Assembly (NCBI GenBank): GCA_937910255.1
Contig: CALEOQ010000080.1
Coordinates: 1 to 7,893, forward strand
DNA from: an uncultured Caulobacteraceae bacterium
Lineage (GTDB): Bacteria > Pseudomonadota > Alphaproteobacteria > Caulobacterales > Caulobacteraceae
Reading direction: 5' to 3'
Length of the DNA: 7,893 bases
Under the pieces are notes generated by a model. The model had not been told where the DNA came from. It ran no database searches and saw nothing but the letters and a program-made list of their open reading frames with translations. Positions 6,408 through 7,893 of this stretch are shown piece after piece. The first letter of the stretch is position 1, and each line of letters begins with the position of its first letter. The position numbers and the translations under genes are program-made.

Positions 6408-6482
6408 CCGGCTTACAATTGCGACCCGAACCCCTAAGTTTGCGTTCAAAGGGCAAGACACGCGAATTTTGAAGGCAGGTCC
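6408..6482 (+). promoter_or_regulatory. Intergenic leader of cysK, probable promoter region
   Basis: This 75-base gap is visibly richer in A and T than its surroundings (runs such as CTTACAATTG, CTAAGTTTG and GAATTTTGAAGG). It ends in GAAGG (6471-6475), 7 bases before the cysK ATG, a good ribosome site. The composition and position suggest that cysK has its own promoter, but no clear -35/-10 pair can be assigned. Confidence 0.4.
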
Positions 6483-7472
6483 ATGGACGCCAATTCCGAC
6501 AAGACCTACGACGCCGAAGGCCTCCGCCGGGCGGGCCGGGGCCGGGTTTTCGACTCCATCATCGACACCATGGGCGACACCCCCCTGGTGCGCCTGCCGC
6601 GGCTGACGGCGGCGCTGCAGCCCAAGGGCGAGGTGCTGGCCAAGCTGGAATTCTTCAATCCGATCGCTTCGGTGAAGGACCGCATCGGGGTGGCCATGAT
6701 CGAGGCCCTGGAAGCCCAGGGGATTCTCAAGGCCGGCTCCACCATCGTCGAGCCCACCAGCGGCAATACCGGCATTGCGCTTGCCTTCGTGGCCGCGGCC
6801 AAGGGCTATCCCCTGACCCTGGTCATGCCCGAGAGCATGTCCATCGAGCGGCGCAAGATGCTGGCCCTGATGGGCGCCAAGCTCGAACTCACCCCCGCCG
6901 AGCGCGGCATGGCCGGCGCGGTGGCGAGAGCCCGTGAGATCGTCGAAGCGACGCCGGGCGCGGTCATGCCCCAGCAGTTCGACAATGGGGCCAACCCCCT
7001 GGTTCACCGAGTCTCCACCGCCGAGGAGATCTGGAACGACACCGACGGCAAGGTCGATGCGGTGATCTCCGGGGTCGGCACCGGCGGCACCATCACCGGG
7101 GTCGGCCAGGTGCTGAAGGCCCGCAAGGCGTCCCTAAAGATGATCGCCGTCGAGCCCGAGGCCTCGCCGGTGCTGTCCGGCGGCCAGCCGGGGCCGCACA
7201 AGATTCAGGGCATCGGCGCGGGCTTCGTGCCCTCCATCCTCGACCGCAGCATCATCGACGAGGTGGTGCAGGTCTCCAATGACGACAGCTTCGCCATGGC
7301 CCGCCGCGTGGCCCGGGAAGAAGGAATCCCGGTGGGGATTTCGTCGGGCGCAGCCCTGACGGCCGCCTTCCATGTGGCGGCCCGGGACGAGATGGCGGGC
7401 AAGACCATCGTCGTCATCATCCCCAGCTTCGCCGAACGCTACCTGTCCACCGCCCTGTTCGAAGGGCTCTAG
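6483..7472 (+). CDS. cysK: Cysteine synthase (O-acetylserine sulfhydrylase)
   Basis: The product is 329 residues, slightly longer than typical CysK because of about 20 extra N-terminal residues. It makes L-cysteine from O-acetylserine and sulfide in the cytoplasm using pyridoxal phosphate (PLP). K65 in NPIASVKDRIG binds PLP, PTSGNTGIAL (91-100) is the substrate loop, GVGTGGTITG (197-206) holds the PLP phosphate and GISSGAAL (285-292) is the late cofactor motif. The C-terminus IPSFAERYLSTALFEGL is of the CysK type. FDNGANPLVHR (166-176) follows the usual CysK position. CysK and CysM are hard to separate by eye, and the A/P-type relatives that make other products cannot be fully ruled out. ATG 6483 has GAAGG upstream. 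It sits between the methyltransferase and vsr, 37 bases before vsr, and may be cotranscribed with vsr. Confidence 0.92.
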   Translation: MDANSDKTYDAEGLRRAGRGRVFDSIIDTMGDTPLVRLPRLTAALQPKGEVLAKLEFFNPIASVKDRIGVAMIEALEAQGILKAGSTIVEPTSGNTGIALAFVAAAKGYPLTLVMPESMSIERRKMLALMGAKLELTPAERGMAGAVARAREIVEATPGAVMPQQFDNGANPLVHRVSTAEEIWNDTDGKVDAVISGVGTGGTITGVGQVLKARKASLKMIAVEPEASPVLSGGQPGPHKIQGIGAGFVPSILDRSIIDEVVQVSNDDSFAMARRVAREEGIPVGISSGAALTAAFHVAARDEMAGKTIVVIIPSFAERYLSTALFEGL

Positions 7473-7509
7473 GGACGGCGAAGCGGCCGGGCCCAGGTCT
7501 TGGGACGTC

Positions 7510-7893
7510 ATGACCGACGTCTATGACGCGAACAAGCGCTCGGCCGTCATGCGCCAGGTCAAGGGCTCGGGCACCACGCCTGAGCGCACCCTGCGCCGCC
7601 TGCTGACCCGGCTTGGCGCCCGCTACCGCCTGAACCGCAAGGACCTGCCGGGCTCGCCCGACATCGTGCTGCCTGGACGGCGGCTGGCCATCTTCGCCCA
7701 TGGCTGCTTCTGGCATGGCCATGACTGCGCGAGGGGCGCCCGCGTGCCCAAGACCAACCGCGACTACTGGCTGGCCAAGCTCGGCCGCAACCACGCGCGC
7801 GACGCCACCCCCGTCCACGCGCGCTCCCCCCCGGGCTCGCAGGGCCGCGGGCTCTCGCGGTCCTCGACGCAGGACGCGGCCGCCCTGACCGCC
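7510..7893 (+). CDS. vsr: Very short patch repair endonuclease Vsr (3' partial, damaged end)
   Basis: The 128 visible residues match Vsr, which nicks next to T:G mismatches formed when 5-methylcytosine deaminates, protecting sites modified by a C5 methyltransferase. Numbering matches E. coli Vsr: E25, D51 in GSPDIV, F62, H64, W68, H69, zinc-type H71 and C73 in AHGCFWHGHDC, and YWLAKLGRN. Position 63, Thr in E. coli, is Ala here. Residues 101-120 then lose the expected GWRxLxxWEC motif, reading GSQGRGLSRS instead, although spacing is kept and the frame recovers to TQDAAALTA. I read this as base-call errors near the contig end rather than real decay. ATG 7510 follows a weak GGGA. The stop lies beyond the window. 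The partner methyltransferase is probably the one at 5253-6407. Confidence 0.85.
   Translation, partial: MTDVYDANKRSAVMRQVKGSGTTPERTLRRLLTRLGARYRLNRKDLPGSPDIVLPGRRLAIFAHGCFWHGHDCARGARVPKTNRDYWLAKLGRNHARDATPVHARSPPGSQGRGLSRSSTQDAAALTA

Noticed and set aside
5496..7007. A 503-codon open frame on the minus strand
   Set aside because: It crosses both the methyltransferase and cysK in antisense and spans their intergenic gap; its composition is typical of a shadow frame and the sense genes have complete motifs.
7473..7509. Possible terminator between cysK and vsr
   Set aside because: The only pairing seen is CCCA/TGGG around 5 bases with no T-run, too weak to call.
1..7893. CRISPR array, insertion sequence, phage or integrase genes
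   Set aside because: No regularly spaced direct repeats, transposase motifs, terminal inverted repeats or integrase genes were seen on either strand.

Overview
The window looks like a short Illumina-assembled contig from a high-GC alphaproteobacterium. Gene content and protein style (Ala/Arg/Gly-rich proteins, GTG and TTG starts, tight gene packing) suggest Caulobacterales (Caulobacter, Phenylobacterium or Brevundimonas relatives); this placement is inference from the sequence alone. Bases 1-63 are not genomic. They match an Illumina P7/index/Read-2 adapter with several mismatches, so genomic sequence starts at about base 64. The other end also looks unreliable: the last ~100 bases carry apparent miscalls inside a vsr gene.

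Layout. (i) 64-1706, minus strand: an amidohydrolase of the N-acyl-D-amino-acid deacylase superfamily, starting at TTG and cut at its C-terminus by the adapter junction. (ii) 1707-1860: a divergent intergenic region with a good candidate ModE box. (iii) 1861-4068, plus strand: a compact modABC operon for a high-affinity molybdate ABC transporter, with overlapping start and stop codons. (iv) 4073-4420, minus strand: a one-domain ModE-type regulator, convergent with modC. (v) 4568-4696, plus strand: a 42-residue membrane or exported small protein. (vi) 4715-5212, minus strand: a lipoprotein of the COG3650 type. (vii) 5253-6407, plus strand: a complete C5 cytosine DNA methyltransferase. (viii) 6483-7472, plus strand: cysteine synthase (cysK). 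(ix) 7510-7893, plus strand: a Vsr mismatch endonuclease cut by the window end.

How the genes work together. ModA binds molybdate in the periplasm, ModB forms the channel and ModC powers import. The ModE-like protein probably represses the operon at the box at 1821-1844. Both ModC and the ModE-like protein lack the C-terminal molybdate-binding (MOP) domains of their E. coli counterparts, so it is unclear how molybdate is sensed. The methyltransferase and Vsr form a second functional pair: methylation creates deamination-prone 5-methylcytosine, and Vsr nicks the resulting T:G mismatches. Here cysK sits between them. No clearly new biological system is visible. The points most worth attention are the assembly artefacts at both ends, the ModE box with its MOP-less regulator and ATPase, the atypical metal site of the amidohydrolase, and the split methyltransferase/vsr pair. 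No stretch longer than 300 bases lacks a gene.
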